64,000 nucleotides of DNA from JAXMCK01 sp046349395 (GTDB lineage: Bacteria > Pseudomonadota > Alphaproteobacteria > Geminicoccales > Geminicoccaceae): contig JAXMCK010000003.1 of NCBI GenBank assembly GCA_046349395.1, forward strand, positions 992,001 through 1,056,000. Reading direction: 5' to 3'. The translations under genes and the position numbers were made by a program. Under the pieces are notes generated by a model that was not told the origin of the DNA, did not search any database, and saw only the letters and a list, made by a program, of their open reading frames with translations. Shown piece after piece: positions 1 to 11,808 of this stretch (within the stretch, counting starts at the first letter, position 1; every line of letters starts with the position of its first letter).

Positions 1-1807
1 CGAGGTCGGCCATCGCCCGGATCAGCGCATGCTGCGGGTTGATCTCCAGCACGCGCTTGCTCAGCTGGTTGATCTGGCTGTGCTGCTTCAGGAACCGCTC
101 CAGGCGCAGGTCGAGCCCGTGCTCCTCGGCGACGAGGCAGACGGCACTGTCCTTCAGCCGCTTGCTCGCCCGCACGTCGCCCACCGCCTCGCCCAGCGTC
201 ACCTTGAGCCGGGCGACGAGGCGCTTCAGCGCGTCCTCGGGCAGGGCAGGCGACTCGTCCTTCGGTCCCTCCACGTCCTTCACGCCCGACAGGTCGACAT
301 CTCCCCGGGTCAGCGAGCGGAAGGCCTTGCCGTCGAAGTCCTTGACCTCCTGCAGCCAGAACTCGTCGACCGGATCGTCCAGCAGCAGCACCTCGACACC
401 CTTGGCCAGCGCCTGCTCCAGCTGCGGGCTCGTCCGCAGGGCGTCGGCACTCTCGCCGGTGATGTAGTAGATCGCGTCCTGCCCCTCGGGCAGCTTCGCC
501 ACATACTCCTCGAGCGAGATCCAGTCCTTGCCCCGCGTGCTCTTGAAGCGGGCCAGCCGCAGCAGCTTCTCGCGGTTCTCCTGGTCCTCGTAGAGGCCTT
601 CCTTCACCACCGGCCCGAACTGCGCCCACCAGTCAAGGAACGAGAGCGCCTTCGTCTCCCCTTGCGGCTTCTCGCCCTCGGCGGGCTCGGCGAACTCCGC
701 GTTCTCGGGTGCCTTCGCTTTGTTCAGCAACTCGTCGACGACGCGGCGGGTGATGACCTTCTTGATCTTCGAGACGACGGCACCGTGCTGCAGCGTCTCG
801 CGGCTCACGTTGAGCTGCAGGTCCTCGCTGTCGACGACACCGGAGACGAAGCGGAGGTAGCGCGGCAGCAGCCCTTCCACATCGTCGCTGATGAACACGC
901 GGCGGACATAGAGCTTCACCCCGTGGCGGCGCTTCGGATCATAGAGGTCGAACGGCTTGGTCGCCGGCACGAACAGGAGGGCCGAATAGGTCAGCATGCC
1001 CTCGGCCGAGAAATGCACCCGCGCGAACGGATCGTCGAAATTGTGCGAAACGTGGTGATAGAATTCCTTGTACTGCTCCTCGGTGATCTCCGACTTCGAC
1101 CGCGTCCAGAGTGCCGAAGCCTCGTTGATCTGCGTCGGCTCGGACGAGCTGGTCTTGGTGTCGCCGGCCTTCGGCCGATGCTCCAGGATGATCGGGATCG
1201 CGATATGGTCGGAATAGGTGCGGATGACCTGCCGGATCTTCCAAGGATCGAGCAGTTCCGTAGCGTCCGACTTCATGTGCAGCGTGATCGAAGTGCCGCG
1301 CGGTAGCGGGTCGGTCGCCTCGCGGACCGTGTAGCCCGTGCGCCCGTCCGAGGCCCACAGCCAGCCCTTGTCCTCGCCGGCCTTGCGGCTCTGCACGACG
1401 ACCTGGTCGGCCACCATGAAGACCGAATAGAAGCCGACGCCGAACTGGCCGATCAGCTTCAGGTCCTTCTCCTTGTCGCCCGACAGCTGGTCGAGGAAGC
1501 GGGCGGTGCCCGACCGCGCAATGGTACCCAGATGCTCGACCAGATCCTCGCGGCTCATGCCGATACCGTTGTCGGCCACGGTGAGCAGGCCCTGCGCCTC
1601 GTCGCTCAGGATCCGGATCTTCAGCTCGGGATCGTCGCCCAGCAGCTCGGGCGTGGAGAGCGAGAGATAGCGGAGCTTGTCGCACGCGTCCGACGCGTTG
1701 CTGACCAGCTCGCGCAGGAAGATCTCCCGCTCCTTGTAGAGCGAGTTGATGACGATATCGAGGACACGGCCGACATCGGCCTCGAACGGCTGGGCGGTCT
1801 CGCTCAT
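1..1807 (-). CDS. htpG: Chaperone HtpG (Hsp90), 3' end cut by window edge
   Basis: Cytosolic ATP-dependent Hsp90 chaperone that refolds or holds client proteins. The minus-strand reading frame is open from an ATG at 1807 to the window edge, about 602 codons, so only the extreme C-terminus is missing. The N-terminal GHKL ATPase signatures are all visible: ELVSNASDA (Mg/ATP-binding Asn), DNGIGM, and GQFGVGFYS for the lid and third motif. The middle domain (SALLFVPATKPFDL, YVRRVFISDD, VDSEDLQLNVSRE) follows in order. The gene stands alone, with a 168-bp gap to the next gene upstream on the same strand. Heat-shock control by the rpoH product encoded at 24 kb would be usual for the family, but I did not identify a sigma-32 promoter. 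The identity is secure. Confidence 0.97.
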   Translation of the reverse strand, partial: MSETAQPFEADVGRVLDIVINSLYKEREIFLRELVSNASDACDKLRYLSLSTPELLGDDPELKIRILSDEAQGLLTVADNGIGMSREDLVEHLGTIARSGTARFLDQLSGDKEKDLKLIGQFGVGFYSVFMVADQVVVQSRKAGEDKGWLWASDGRTGYTVREATDPLPRGTSITLHMKSDATELLDPWKIRQVIRTYSDHIAIPIILEHRPKAGDTKTSSSEPTQINEASALWTRSKSEITEEQYKEFYHHVSHNFDDPFARVHFSAEGMLTYSALLFVPATKPFDLYDPKRRHGVKLYVRRVFISDDVEGLLPRYLRFVSGVVDSEDLQLNVSRETLQHGAVVSKIKKVITRRVVDELLNKAKAPENAEFAEPAEGEKPQGETKALSFLDWWAQFGPVVKEGLYEDQENREKLLRLARFKSTRGKDWISLEEYVAKLPEGQDAIYYITGESADALRTSPQLEQALAKGVEVLLLDDPVDEFWLQEVKDFDGKAFRSLTRGDVDLSGVKDVEGPKDESPALPEDALKRLVARLKVTLGEAVGDVRASKRLKDSAVCLVAEEHGLDLRLERFLKQHSQINQLSKRVLEINPQHALIRAMADL

Positions 1808-1975
1808 GCCATGGCTCTCCGACGATTCACTGCAAGTCCGCGGGGTTCGCCCCGATTTGGGGATGCTGTGCCCGGCGTTCAACGGGCCGTCGCGAGCGGC
1901 CGGCGGCGCGGCATCATCGCGGCTACGTCGGGGCGTCCGCAGCGGCGAACGCCCCATCGTGCAGATGCCGTCGGT

Positions 1976-3028
1976 TCAGCGGACGGTCGCGACGAAGACC
2001 AGGCGCCAGATGGGACGGCCGTCGGAGCCGGGCCCGAACTCCAGCCGCTCGACGCTCGTCACGTCGAGACCCGCGGCTTCGAACAAGGCCCGCAACGTCG
2101 GCTCCGAATACCAGCGAATGAAGGTTCCGCTGCCCTCGAACGTCTCGTGGTCCGTCTCGCTGTCGATGAAGTCGATGAACAGCGTGGCCCCGGGCCGCAG
2201 CTGCGAGCGCAGGTTGTGGAGAGCGGCACTGCAGTTCGGGAAGAGATGCTCGAAGGTCGACGAGCAGACGACGACGTCGAAACCGTCGGCATCCCGCCAC
2301 TCGTTGACGTCACCCTGGACGAACCGTGTCCTGTCGTCGCCGAGGCCGGCGTTCAGCCGGGCGACGCGGGCCGCGGAGAGGTCGACGCCGACATAGGACC
2401 CGTAGGACAGCGCACGGGCCCGCATCGCCTTGAGGATGCGCCCATAACCCGGTCCGATCTCCAGGATGCGGTCGCCTCCCGCAAAGGAGCGGTGCCGGCA
2501 ATAGAGGTCGACCAGCGAATCGCCCGTCATGCTGACGCCCCAGGTCAGTCCGACGTCGGGTTCGTCGTCCCGCCAGCGCTTCTGTGACAGCCGAAGATCG
2601 GGCTTCTCGATCTGCGTCTCGGCGAAGCGCTTGCCGTCGACGTCGATCCGGACCGTCGCCTCCGGTGTCCGGAGGTAGCCTTCGAGAGACAGCGCGAACG
2701 AGCGGCAGCCGTCGCCGTGACCCGCCCGTTCGAGGTCCTCGCGGTAGGCGGTGGGTGAGAGCGTCGCGAGCTTGCGCCCGTCGAGATAGACCTCGACGCG
2801 ATCGCATGGTCCTGCCCGATCGAACCAGCCCCTCACCGCCGCGTGAGACACCTCGTCGAGCTCGCCACGAAGTGGCGTAACGTCCGTCTCTTTCGACTCT
2901 CGTCGCTTCTCGCCCTGGAGAAGCTTTTCGACGCGACGTTTTACTTTGGTCAGCCGACTCCGCTTGCCCCTTCCGTCGGTTGTTGTGTTCTCTTTCGGAT
3001 CCACATCTATAGAAGATTTGTCTTCCAT
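1976..3028 (-). CDS. SAM-dependent class I methyltransferase with N-terminal surface-sugar-type domain
   Basis: A 350-residue protein. Residues about 185-300 form a class I methyltransferase fold: motif I is LEIGPGYG (189-196), followed by VGVDLSAARV for the acidic ribose-binding strand and VVVCSSTFEHLF for motif IV. Residues 1-50 are highly charged and probably disordered. Residues about 52-145 (GELDEVSHAAVRGWFDRAG, VEVYLDGRKLA, YREDLE) resemble the beta-rich module that precedes glycosyltransferases and methyltransferases in alphaproteobacterial surface-polysaccharide loci. That resemblance is from memory. The methyl acceptor cannot be read from sequence; a glycan or lipid-linked sugar is a guess. 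It is flanked by htpG and a cyclase on the same strand, with no sign of an operon. Confidence 0.8.
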   Translation of the reverse strand: MEDKSSIDVDPKENTTTDGRGKRSRLTKVKRRVEKLLQGEKRRESKETDVTPLRGELDEVSHAAVRGWFDRAGPCDRVEVYLDGRKLATLSPTAYREDLERAGHGDGCRSFALSLEGYLRTPEATVRIDVDGKRFAETQIEKPDLRLSQKRWRDDEPDVGLTWGVSMTGDSLVDLYCRHRSFAGGDRILEIGPGYGRILKAMRARALSYGSYVGVDLSAARVARLNAGLGDDRTRFVQGDVNEWRDADGFDVVVCSSTFEHLFPNCSAALHNLRSQLRPGATLFIDFIDSETDHETFEGSGTFIRWYSEPTLRALFEAAGLDVTSVERLEFGPGSDGRPIWRLVFVATVR

Positions 3029-3126
3029 GCTACCCTCCGCAATAGCGGCGATCGTCGGCCGTTCGCTCCTTCTTGTCGAGACCCCTCTAAGAAACTTTGA
3101 GCGCGTGCTCGATGCTGGACAAGTGT

Positions 3127-4920
3127 TCAGACGACGGCCCGCAGGAACGGAATCGGTTGGGCGAAACCCTTGAGATCGGCGGTGCCGGATCTTGTCGTGC
3201 GCCCCACGAGTCGGGTGCGGACCTCGGGATCGGCGGCGAGGCTCGTCGACAACACGATGTCACTACCCTGGCTTTCGCCTTGCAGCCGCGCGGCGAGGTT
3301 CACCGTGCTGCCGAAATAGTCGAGCCGGTCGTTCAGGGTCACGGCGATGCAGGGGCCTTCGTGCAGGCCGAGCTTCAGCACGATCCCGCTGCCCTGCGCG
3401 GCGTTGAACGCCGCAATCCCGTCCTGCATCGCCAAGGCCGCGGCGAGACCGCTCGCCGGATCCTTGAACGCTGCCATCACGGCGTCACCGATCGTCTTGA
3501 CGATCGCGCCGTCATGCTCGCGGACGCAGCGGGCCAGAAAGGCGAAATGCTCGCGGACCAGGTGGTATGCCCCGGCATCCCCGATCGCCCCATAGAGCGC
3601 GGTCGAGCCCCGCAGATCGCTGAACAGCAGCGTCACGCGGTCGATCCCCACCTCGTCGCCCGGCCGCAGCACCTGCTCGGAGAACAGATCGCGGAAGGCC
3701 TGCAGCGCCGTCATCCGGTCGGCCAGCAGCGCCTCCTCGACCCAACGCCGCTCCTCGATCACCGCTGTCCGCTGCACCGCCGAATCGTTGACGAGGCGCA
3801 CGACACCAGACGGGGAGGGGGACCCTGCCTCGATGCCGTCGGCGGTGAGAAGCACCGAGGGAAACACTCCCCCATCGAACTTGATGTCCGCCTCCGGGCC
3901 GATCTCCAGCGTCCGCAGGCGGTACGGCCCCGGGTCGGGCAACTCCTCGAGCTCACGCGTTTCACCCGGCGCCAGGGTGATGTGCGCCCAGACGTGCGGC
4001 ATGCTCATCGGCCCGAAGAGGCAGAACTCGCCGGCTGCGACTTGCCTGACCGCCTCGGCGGGCCGGAAGCTCAGCTCGACATTGGCCGAGAAGTCGCGGC
4101 CGTAATCGATGTTGCAGGTCCCGCAATGGGCACCCTTGGGCAGCTCGTCGAGGCCCGTGCTCACCGATTTCGCGATCCGACAGCGTGGGCACAGCAGGTC
4201 CCAGCGCAGCGCCAGGAGGCCGAGGCGCGTGGCGATCAGGCAGAGCTCGACCGCCTGCCGCTCCGGCACGCCCCAGAGCTTGGCCAGAGCCAACGGTCGG
4301 ATCTTCAGCGCGTCGTTGTCGGAGGCGCTGCGGACATGGAGGATCAGACGGTCCCCCAGCCCGTGCGCATAGGGCGATGCCGCAAGCTCCGCACGGATCC
4401 GCTCCAGCCGCGCTTCAGCCCCCGCAGCGAGCGTCGGCGGCGCCACCTCGAACGCCCCTTCACGCTCGCCGACCGCAAACCGATCCGCTTCCGCCGCCAA
4501 CCGCCGCAGTGTCTTGCCGAAGTTCGGAAAGAACGGTCCCGCCAGCAGCGCCCGGCCCAACAGTCCGCTCGGCTCCGCCGTCAGCGCATAGGTCCCGCGG
4601 CAGCCCGCACCGTCGTCTTCCAGGCTGAACCTCGCCGTGATCCGGCGCAGCGGGCCGTTGTGGAACAGCCGCGTGTGCTCGAACCAGCGCTCGGCCACCC
4701 AGTTGCAGGGCAGGTCGTCCCACACCAGCGCCAGCGGACCGATCTTCGCCCGCCCGACGAACGCGATGCCGCCGTCCGGCTCGGTGCGCTCCTCGATCGT
4801 CTGCCGGGGCAGCTTCGCCGCCTCGTTGAACCGGGCTGTGTCCGCCATCGCCGTCCAGACGGACCCCCGAGGCCCGGCGAAGGCGAGATCGTAGGTCCGC
4901 GTCCTGCCGCCCGAGCCCAT
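3127..4920 (-). CDS. Class III adenylate/guanylate cyclase with DUF5939-type N-terminus
   Basis: A soluble nucleotide cyclase predicted to make cAMP or cGMP. The C-terminal ~180 residues hold the class III catalytic core: VTLLFSDLRGSTALY carries the first metal Asp, KTIGDAVMAAF the substrate-specifying Lys and second metal Asp, and FGSTVNLAARL the transition-state Asn and Arg. The region before it has the layout of DUF5939-type regulators found with alphaproteobacterial cyclases. It contains a probable zinc site of two CxxC pairs (CPRC, then CGTC) spaced about 27 residues apart. I chose the ATG at 4920 because GGAGA lies 10 bases upstream; a GTG at 4950 would add ten residues with no clear ribosome site. 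The gene is divergent from the helicase at 5054, and the 133-bp gap should hold both promoters. Confidence 0.9.
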   Translation of the reverse strand: MGSGGRTRTYDLAFAGPRGSVWTAMADTARFNEAAKLPRQTIEERTEPDGGIAFVGRAKIGPLALVWDDLPCNWVAERWFEHTRLFHNGPLRRITARFSLEDDGAGCRGTYALTAEPSGLLGRALLAGPFFPNFGKTLRRLAAEADRFAVGEREGAFEVAPPTLAAGAEARLERIRAELAASPYAHGLGDRLILHVRSASDNDALKIRPLALAKLWGVPERQAVELCLIATRLGLLALRWDLLCPRCRIAKSVSTGLDELPKGAHCGTCNIDYGRDFSANVELSFRPAEAVRQVAAGEFCLFGPMSMPHVWAHITLAPGETRELEELPDPGPYRLRTLEIGPEADIKFDGGVFPSVLLTADGIEAGSPSPSGVVRLVNDSAVQRTAVIEERRWVEEALLADRMTALQAFRDLFSEQVLRPGDEVGIDRVTLLFSDLRGSTALYGAIGDAGAYHLVREHFAFLARCVREHDGAIVKTIGDAVMAAFKDPASGLAAALAMQDGIAAFNAAQGSGIVLKLGLHEGPCIAVTLNDRLDYFGSTVNLAARLQGESQGSDIVLSTSLAADPEVRTRLVGRTTRSGTADLKGFAQPIPFLRAVV

Positions 4921-5053
4921 CCGCCGACGGTCTCCGCACGTTTCCCTCACCTATACGTAGCCGGACCGGCCGACGGACGCGATCAACCTTCCGTCATCTC
5001 GGTTCGGTGGATTGCCCCTTGCCTTGTGGTGATTCGGCCCCGATGTTCACAAC

Positions 5054-7572
<2,519 letters not shown>

Positions 7573-7576
<4 letters not shown>

Positions 7577-7851
7577 ACGAACCCTCGACGGCCCTGCGAA
7601 TCGACAAATGGCTCTGGCAGGCGCGCTTCGTGCGCCACCGCGAGCTGGTCCAACGGCTGCTCCAGGAGCGCCGGGTCCGTCTCAACAATCAGGTGGTGAG
7701 CAAGACGCATCAGCTCGTTCGGCCGGGCGACGTGCTGACGGTCACGGAGCCCGCCCGGGTGCGGGTGCTGAAGGTCCTGGCACTCGGTGACCGGCGCGGG
7801 CCGGCCACCGAGGCGAGGGTGCTCTACGAGGAGCTTGCCGCTCTCGACTGA
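7573..7851 (+). CDS. S4-domain RNA-binding protein, Hsp15 (HslR)-like
   Basis: A 92-residue protein that is essentially one S4 RNA-binding domain (RIDKWLWQARFVRHRELVQ, then VRLNNQVVSK and RPGDVLTV). In Escherichia coli the related Hsp15 binds stalled 50S subunits carrying peptidyl-tRNA. An rRNA-related role is the natural inference but is not shown. The GTG start at 7573 overlaps the helicase stop codon (GTGA) and is preceded by AAGGTAGG, which supports that start. The usual long basic tail of E. coli Hsp15 is absent, so this is the short alphaproteobacterial form. Confidence 0.9.
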
Positions 7852-7861
7852 GAGCCGGCGC

Positions 7862-8239
7862 CTACTGCTTCGAGACGATGAACGCGATCACGTCCTGAAC
7901 TTCCTCGGGCTTCTTCAGGCCGGGGAACGCCATCTTGTTGCCGGGGACGAAGTCCTTGGGTGCCGGCAGGTACTCGGCGATCGTCTCTTCCGTCCAGACG
8001 AGGCCTTCCTCACCCTTCTTCTTCATCGCATCGGAGTACTTGAAGCCGTCCACGGTGCCGGCCTTGCGGCCGATCACGCCGCTCAGGTGCGGGCCGACCC
8101 GGTTCTGGTCGCTGTCGATGACGTGGCACGCCTGGCAGCGCTTGAACACCTTCTCGCCGGCGACCGGATCACCGGCCGCATTGGCGGTGCCTGCCACGAG
8201 CACGGCCAATCCAACACCCATCAGCAAACGGTTGAGCAT
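7862..8239 (-). CDS. Periplasmic class I c-type cytochrome (c550-like)
   Basis: A 125-residue secreted monohaem cytochrome c that should carry electrons in the periplasm. A cleavable signal peptide (MLNRLLMGVGLAVLVAGTANA) ends in an AxA-type site. The haem motif is CQACH and the likely axial Met lies in KMAFPG, as in class I cytochromes such as c550/c2. I chose the ATG at 8239 because it starts the signal peptide directly and has GGAGG four bases upstream; a start at 8257 would add six non-signal residues. It is a single-gene unit between the S4 gene (opposite strand) and yggS. The redox partner cannot be deduced. Confidence 0.93.
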   Translation of the reverse strand: MLNRLLMGVGLAVLVAGTANAAGDPVAGEKVFKRCQACHVIDSDQNRVGPHLSGVIGRKAGTVDGFKYSDAMKKKGEEGLVWTEETIAEYLPAPKDFVPGNKMAFPGLKKPEEVQDVIAFIVSKQ

Positions 8240-8340
8240 CTCGCCTCCACTGCACAAGACCCTGCCTTCGGCGGGTCGGCTACATCCCCACGCGGGCTTC
8301 CTAGGCCAACGTGCACAAGCCGTCCACGTTCCGGCCTGCG

Positions 8341-9042
8341 TCAGGCGACCGCTCTGGCCGACCTGTCGCCGAAGATCGCGGTGCCCACTCGTACGTGCGT
8401 CGCCCCGAATCGGATGGCGGTCTCGTAGTCGCTGCTCATGCCGACGCTGACCCAGGGCAGGCCGTGCCGAGCCGCCAGCTTCGCCAACAGTGCCGCGTGC
8501 AGCGCCACGTCTTCCGCGTCCGGCGGAATGGCCATGAGACCGGTGAGCCGTAGTTCCAGCTCGCGGCAGAGCTCGACGAGTGCCGGCAGACCGTCCGGGA
8601 AAACGCCGGATTTCTGCGGCTCCTCGCCCGTATTGACCTGCACGAGCACCTGCGGGCGACGCTCCTGCCGCGCCATCTCTTTAGCCAGCTCGCGCGCCAG
8701 CTTCGGCCGGTCGACGGTCTGGATGACGTCGAACAGGGTGACGGCCTCCTTCGCCTTGTTGCTCTGCAGGCCGCCGATCATGTGGAGCTCCAGCTCCGGA
8801 GCACTTTGTCGCAGGGCGGGCCAGCGCCCCGCGGCCTCCTGCACGTAGTTCTCGCCGAAGACCCGCTGGCCGGCGGCCAGCGCCGCCCCGATCCGTGCTT
8901 CGGGCTGGCTCTTGCTCACCGCGATCAGCGTCACCTCGGCCGGATCGCGCCCCGCCGCCCGAGCCGCCGCGGCGATGCGCTCGCGCACCTCGGCCAGCTG
9001 CTCCGCCACCGCCGCCCCGGACGGTTGACCCTGTTCGGTCAC
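8341..9042 (-). CDS. YggS-family PLP homeostasis protein
   Basis: A 233-residue pyridoxal-phosphate-binding barrel protein of the YggS/PROSC family, which buffers free PLP and influences amino-acid and keto-acid balance. The PLP-lysine is in LIAVSKSQP (about residue 44). FGENYVQE, HMIGGLQSNKAK, VLVQVNTGEEPQKSG and SVGMSSDYETAIRFGATHVRVGTAIFG are the family landmarks, in order and complete. In many proteobacteria the gene sits beside proC or cell-division genes. Here it is divergent from a cupin gene, with only 41 bp between the two start codons. Confidence 0.95.
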   Translation of the reverse strand: MTEQGQPSGAAVAEQLAEVRERIAAAARAAGRDPAEVTLIAVSKSQPEARIGAALAAGQRVFGENYVQEAAGRWPALRQSAPELELHMIGGLQSNKAKEAVTLFDVIQTVDRPKLARELAKEMARQERRPQVLVQVNTGEEPQKSGVFPDGLPALVELCRELELRLTGLMAIPPDAEDVALHAALLAKLAARHGLPWVSVGMSSDYETAIRFGATHVRVGTAIFGDRSARAVA

Positions 9043-9083
9043 CCTCGCACCCTTGCCGCCAGACTGGCCATCCGGAGAGGCCG

Positions 9084-10277
9084 ATGACCTTCGACGAGAT
9101 CGTGGCGCCGTTGGACGCCGCCGCCTTCCACCGCGACTATCTTGGCCAGCGCCCGCTCCATCTGCAAGGCGACCCGCTGAAGTGGGATCGGGTGATGAAC
9201 TGGGAGCTGCTGAACCGGCTCCTCGCCATGAACACCATCTGGTCGGCGGCCTCGCTCCTCCTGGTGCTGGACAAGGAGCAGCTGCCGGTCACGGCCTATG
9301 CGAGCGTGGCCTCGGGCCGCGACGGCGGACAGGTGCTGCGGCCCGATCCCGTCCGCGTCCGCGCGTTCCTCAAACGCGGTGCCACGCTCGTCCTCAACGA
9401 CATCGACCAGCTCACACCCGACCTCTCGGCCTTCGCCCGGGCGATGGAGCGCGCACTCGGCGGGAAAGTGCAGGCCAACCTGTACATGTCCTCGAAGCGC
9501 AAGCAGGGCTTTCGGGTCCATTTCGACTACCACGACGTGTTCGCCGTCCACGTCATGGGTGAGAAGACCTGGATGGTCTACGAGGGTCGCGAGGAATCGC
9601 CGATCACCCATCCGCGCTTCACCTCGCTGACCCAGGAGTACAAGGACAAGGCGAAGGGCGAGCTGTGGAAGGAGGTCCGGATGCGCCCGGGCGACCTCCT
9701 CTATCTGCCGCGCGGCCAGTATCACTACGCCCTGGCCGACGACAGCCCGTGTGCGCACATCGCCTTCGGCGTCACCTATCCGATCGGTGTGGACGTCGTC
9801 TCCTGGCTGTTTGAGCAGACCGTCGCCGAGCCGCTGGGTCGGCAGAACCTGCCGCGCGGCGACGCCAAGGCCCTGGCGGCACGCCTGGCGGACATCGGCG
9901 ACTGGATCGCCGGCCTCCTGCGCGAGTCCAAGGCCGTGGAGGCGCTGGCCGCTTTCGAGCGCAACTTCCACTGGCAGCGCGAGACCTACGACCTCCCGGG
10001 CCTCATCGAATCGGCCGATGAGCAGTGGCACGTCCGCCGTCGCGGGATGAAGCTCGTTGAGCAGGGCGGCCGCTTCGGGCTCACCAAGGAGGGCACGAGG
10101 CAGGCGGTCGAGGTCCCGGGCGCCATCGTGCCGCTCGTCAAGTGGACGCTGCAGCGTGATGGATTCGCGCGCCAAGAGATCGCTACGGCCTTTTCCGACC
10201 AGTCGGAGCAAGTCGACCGCTTCATTGCGGACATGGCGCGCATGGGGTTGCTCGAAGCCGCGTCCAGCGGTGGCTAA
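9084..10277 (+). CDS. JmjC-type cupin oxygenase (Cupin_4/ribosomal oxygenase-like)
   Basis: A 397-residue cupin of the Cupin_4/JmjC-like group that includes the ribosomal-protein hydroxylases (E. coli RoxA/YcfD). The Fe(II) site is recognisable as HFDYHD (HxD at about 146-148) with a distal His in LPRGQYHYA. The 2-oxoglutarate contacts would lie in VHVMGEKTWMVYEG. After the barrel (to ~270) comes a helical dimerisation/winged-helix-like tail, as in RoxA. The ATG at 9084 is preceded by GGAGAGG at 9074-9080, which rules out the longer upstream reading. The substrate, whether ribosomal protein or other, cannot be told from sequence. Confidence 0.85.
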   Translation: MTFDEIVAPLDAAAFHRDYLGQRPLHLQGDPLKWDRVMNWELLNRLLAMNTIWSAASLLLVLDKEQLPVTAYASVASGRDGGQVLRPDPVRVRAFLKRGATLVLNDIDQLTPDLSAFARAMERALGGKVQANLYMSSKRKQGFRVHFDYHDVFAVHVMGEKTWMVYEGREESPITHPRFTSLTQEYKDKAKGELWKEVRMRPGDLLYLPRGQYHYALADDSPCAHIAFGVTYPIGVDVVSWLFEQTVAEPLGRQNLPRGDAKALAARLADIGDWIAGLLRESKAVEALAAFERNFHWQRETYDLPGLIESADEQWHVRRRGMKLVEQGGRFGLTKEGTRQAVEVPGAIVPLVKWTLQRDGFARQEIATAFSDQSEQVDRFIADMARMGLLEAASSGG

Positions 10278-10544
10278 ACTATTGGCGTCGATTGGATTTT
10301 TGCTAGGAACCGGATGGTTGTAGCACTCTGTAATGTTTGTTGCAGGGTCGACACACGCATCCGCCAACCCAATCCACGCGCCTTTGTTGCGGTTGCCTCG
10401 TGTTGCGGCCTTCCGGATAACGCCTGTGAGAGCGGGAGGGCGGCTCGACCTTTTCGACGCGGGTGACGCCGCGGGAGTAGCTAGGTCGGCATCGGGCTCT
10501 ACGAGATCGCCTTCAGGACCCGCAACGGAGAGGAGATAAACGGA

Positions 10545-11711
10545 ATGCAACTCAAGAAGGTTCTGCTGGGGACGACCGCCATCCTCGGCGCCGGCCTCAT
10601 GACCCTCGCCGCCCCGGGCACTGTCTCGGCGCAGCAGGTCCCCACGGTCTCCCCGGGCGGCGCACTCGATCTGACGCTGACCGGCTTCATCCGGTTCCGC
10701 GCCAGCGGCGGCCAGATCGACCAGGCGCAACAGAACAACGACCTGTCGAACGGCCTCGACTTCTCGAACGACACCGAGTTCCACGTCGTGGCGCGCGGCA
10801 AGAGCGAGGAGTACGGCTTCGAGTACGGCGGCACGATCGAGTTCGAGGCCGACACCAACAGCACGCTGAATACCGACGAGACCTGGCTGTTCCTGCGCGG
10901 CGGCTTCGGTGAGTTCCGCTTCGGTGACGACGACGGCGTGGTCGACGACAACAAGATCGGCGGTGCCACGGTCGCGGCCGGTACCGGCGGTATCGACGGC
11001 TCCATCATCGACACCACGTATGTCGCCAGCGTCGGCAACTCGGTGAGCGGCCTCGTCGGCCCGCTGAACTCGGGCGACGCCACGAAGATCGTTTACTACA
11101 CCCCCGACTTCGGCGGCTTCCGCGCCGGCGTCAGCTACACGCCGAACTCGGACAGCAACGGTAGCAACCTCGCCAGCAAGCAGCAGATCGCGCAGGACTG
11201 GGTCGAAGGTGCCCTGATCTACGAAGGTCAGTTCAGCGGCGTCGGCGTCCAGGCCTCGGCGGTCGGCAGCGGTGCGCGTTGCACCCGCGGTCAGATCAAC
11301 GGCCAGAACGTCTCGACCACCTGCAGCGACAGCGGCTGGGGTCAGGACCTCTACGTCTACGGTGGCGGTGCCGCCCTCGACCTGTTCGGCGTCAACGTGG
11401 CCGGCGGCTACTTCAAGTCCAAGCTCGGCAAGCTCGAGCAGGACATCGTGAACGCCGGTGTCGGCGTCGGCTTCGGCCCGGTGAACACCTCGGTGACCTG
11501 GGGCTACGTGGTCGACCAGGATGGGTTCAACTACAGCCATCCCTGGAACCTCGTGTTCTCGGCTGACGTCGGCCTCGCTCCGGGCCTCGTGCTCGCCGGC
11601 GACGTCGGCTACTTCGACAACGACGTGAAGTGCTCGGGTTGCGCCGACAACTCCTTCACGGGCGGCGACAAGGGTTGGCAGGCGGTGGCCCGTCTCGGCC
11701 TCGACTTCTGA
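10545..11711 (+). CDS. Outer-membrane porin, tandem copy 1
   Basis: A 388-residue general diffusion porin. A signal peptide (to about residue 30, ending VSAQQ) is followed by repeated amphipathic strands, a Gly/Asp-rich eyelet-type segment (FRFGDDDGVVDDNKIGG) and the terminal Phe (ARLGLDF) needed for outer-membrane assembly. A GAGGAG ribosome site lies just before the ATG. The 267-bp upstream gap should contain its promoter; I recognised no operator. A strong terminator at 11741 closes the unit, so it is probably transcribed apart from copies 2 and 3. It has two Cys pairs in loops (one near RCTRG…TTCSD, one CSGC near the C-terminus) that copy 2 lacks. Confidence 0.93.
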   Translation: MQLKKVLLGTTAILGAGLMTLAAPGTVSAQQVPTVSPGGALDLTLTGFIRFRASGGQIDQAQQNNDLSNGLDFSNDTEFHVVARGKSEEYGFEYGGTIEFEADTNSTLNTDETWLFLRGGFGEFRFGDDDGVVDDNKIGGATVAAGTGGIDGSIIDTTYVASVGNSVSGLVGPLNSGDATKIVYYTPDFGGFRAGVSYTPNSDSNGSNLASKQQIAQDWVEGALIYEGQFSGVGVQASAVGSGARCTRGQINGQNVSTTCSDSGWGQDLYVYGGGAALDLFGVNVAGGYFKSKLGKLEQDIVNAGVGVGFGPVNTSVTWGYVVDQDGFNYSHPWNLVFSADVGLAPGLVLAGDVGYFDNDVKCSGCADNSFTGGDKGWQAVARLGLDF

Positions 11712-11740
11712 TCTCGTAGCTCTCCGAGCTTGAGCCGACC

Positions 11741-11780
11741 GGGGCGGCAGTCCGCAAGGACTGCCGCCCCTTCTGTTTTT
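11741..11780 (+). terminator. Rho-independent terminator after porin 1
   Basis: A perfect 13-bp stem (11741-11753 paired with 11758-11770) closed by a GCAA tetraloop is followed by TTCTGTTTTT. It starts 29 bases after the porin 1 stop codon. It is the clearest intrinsic terminator I saw in the window and separates porin 1 from porin 2. Confidence 0.95.
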
Positions 11781-11808
11781 AAGACCCGAGGCAGAGGGGG
11801 ATGGTGGA

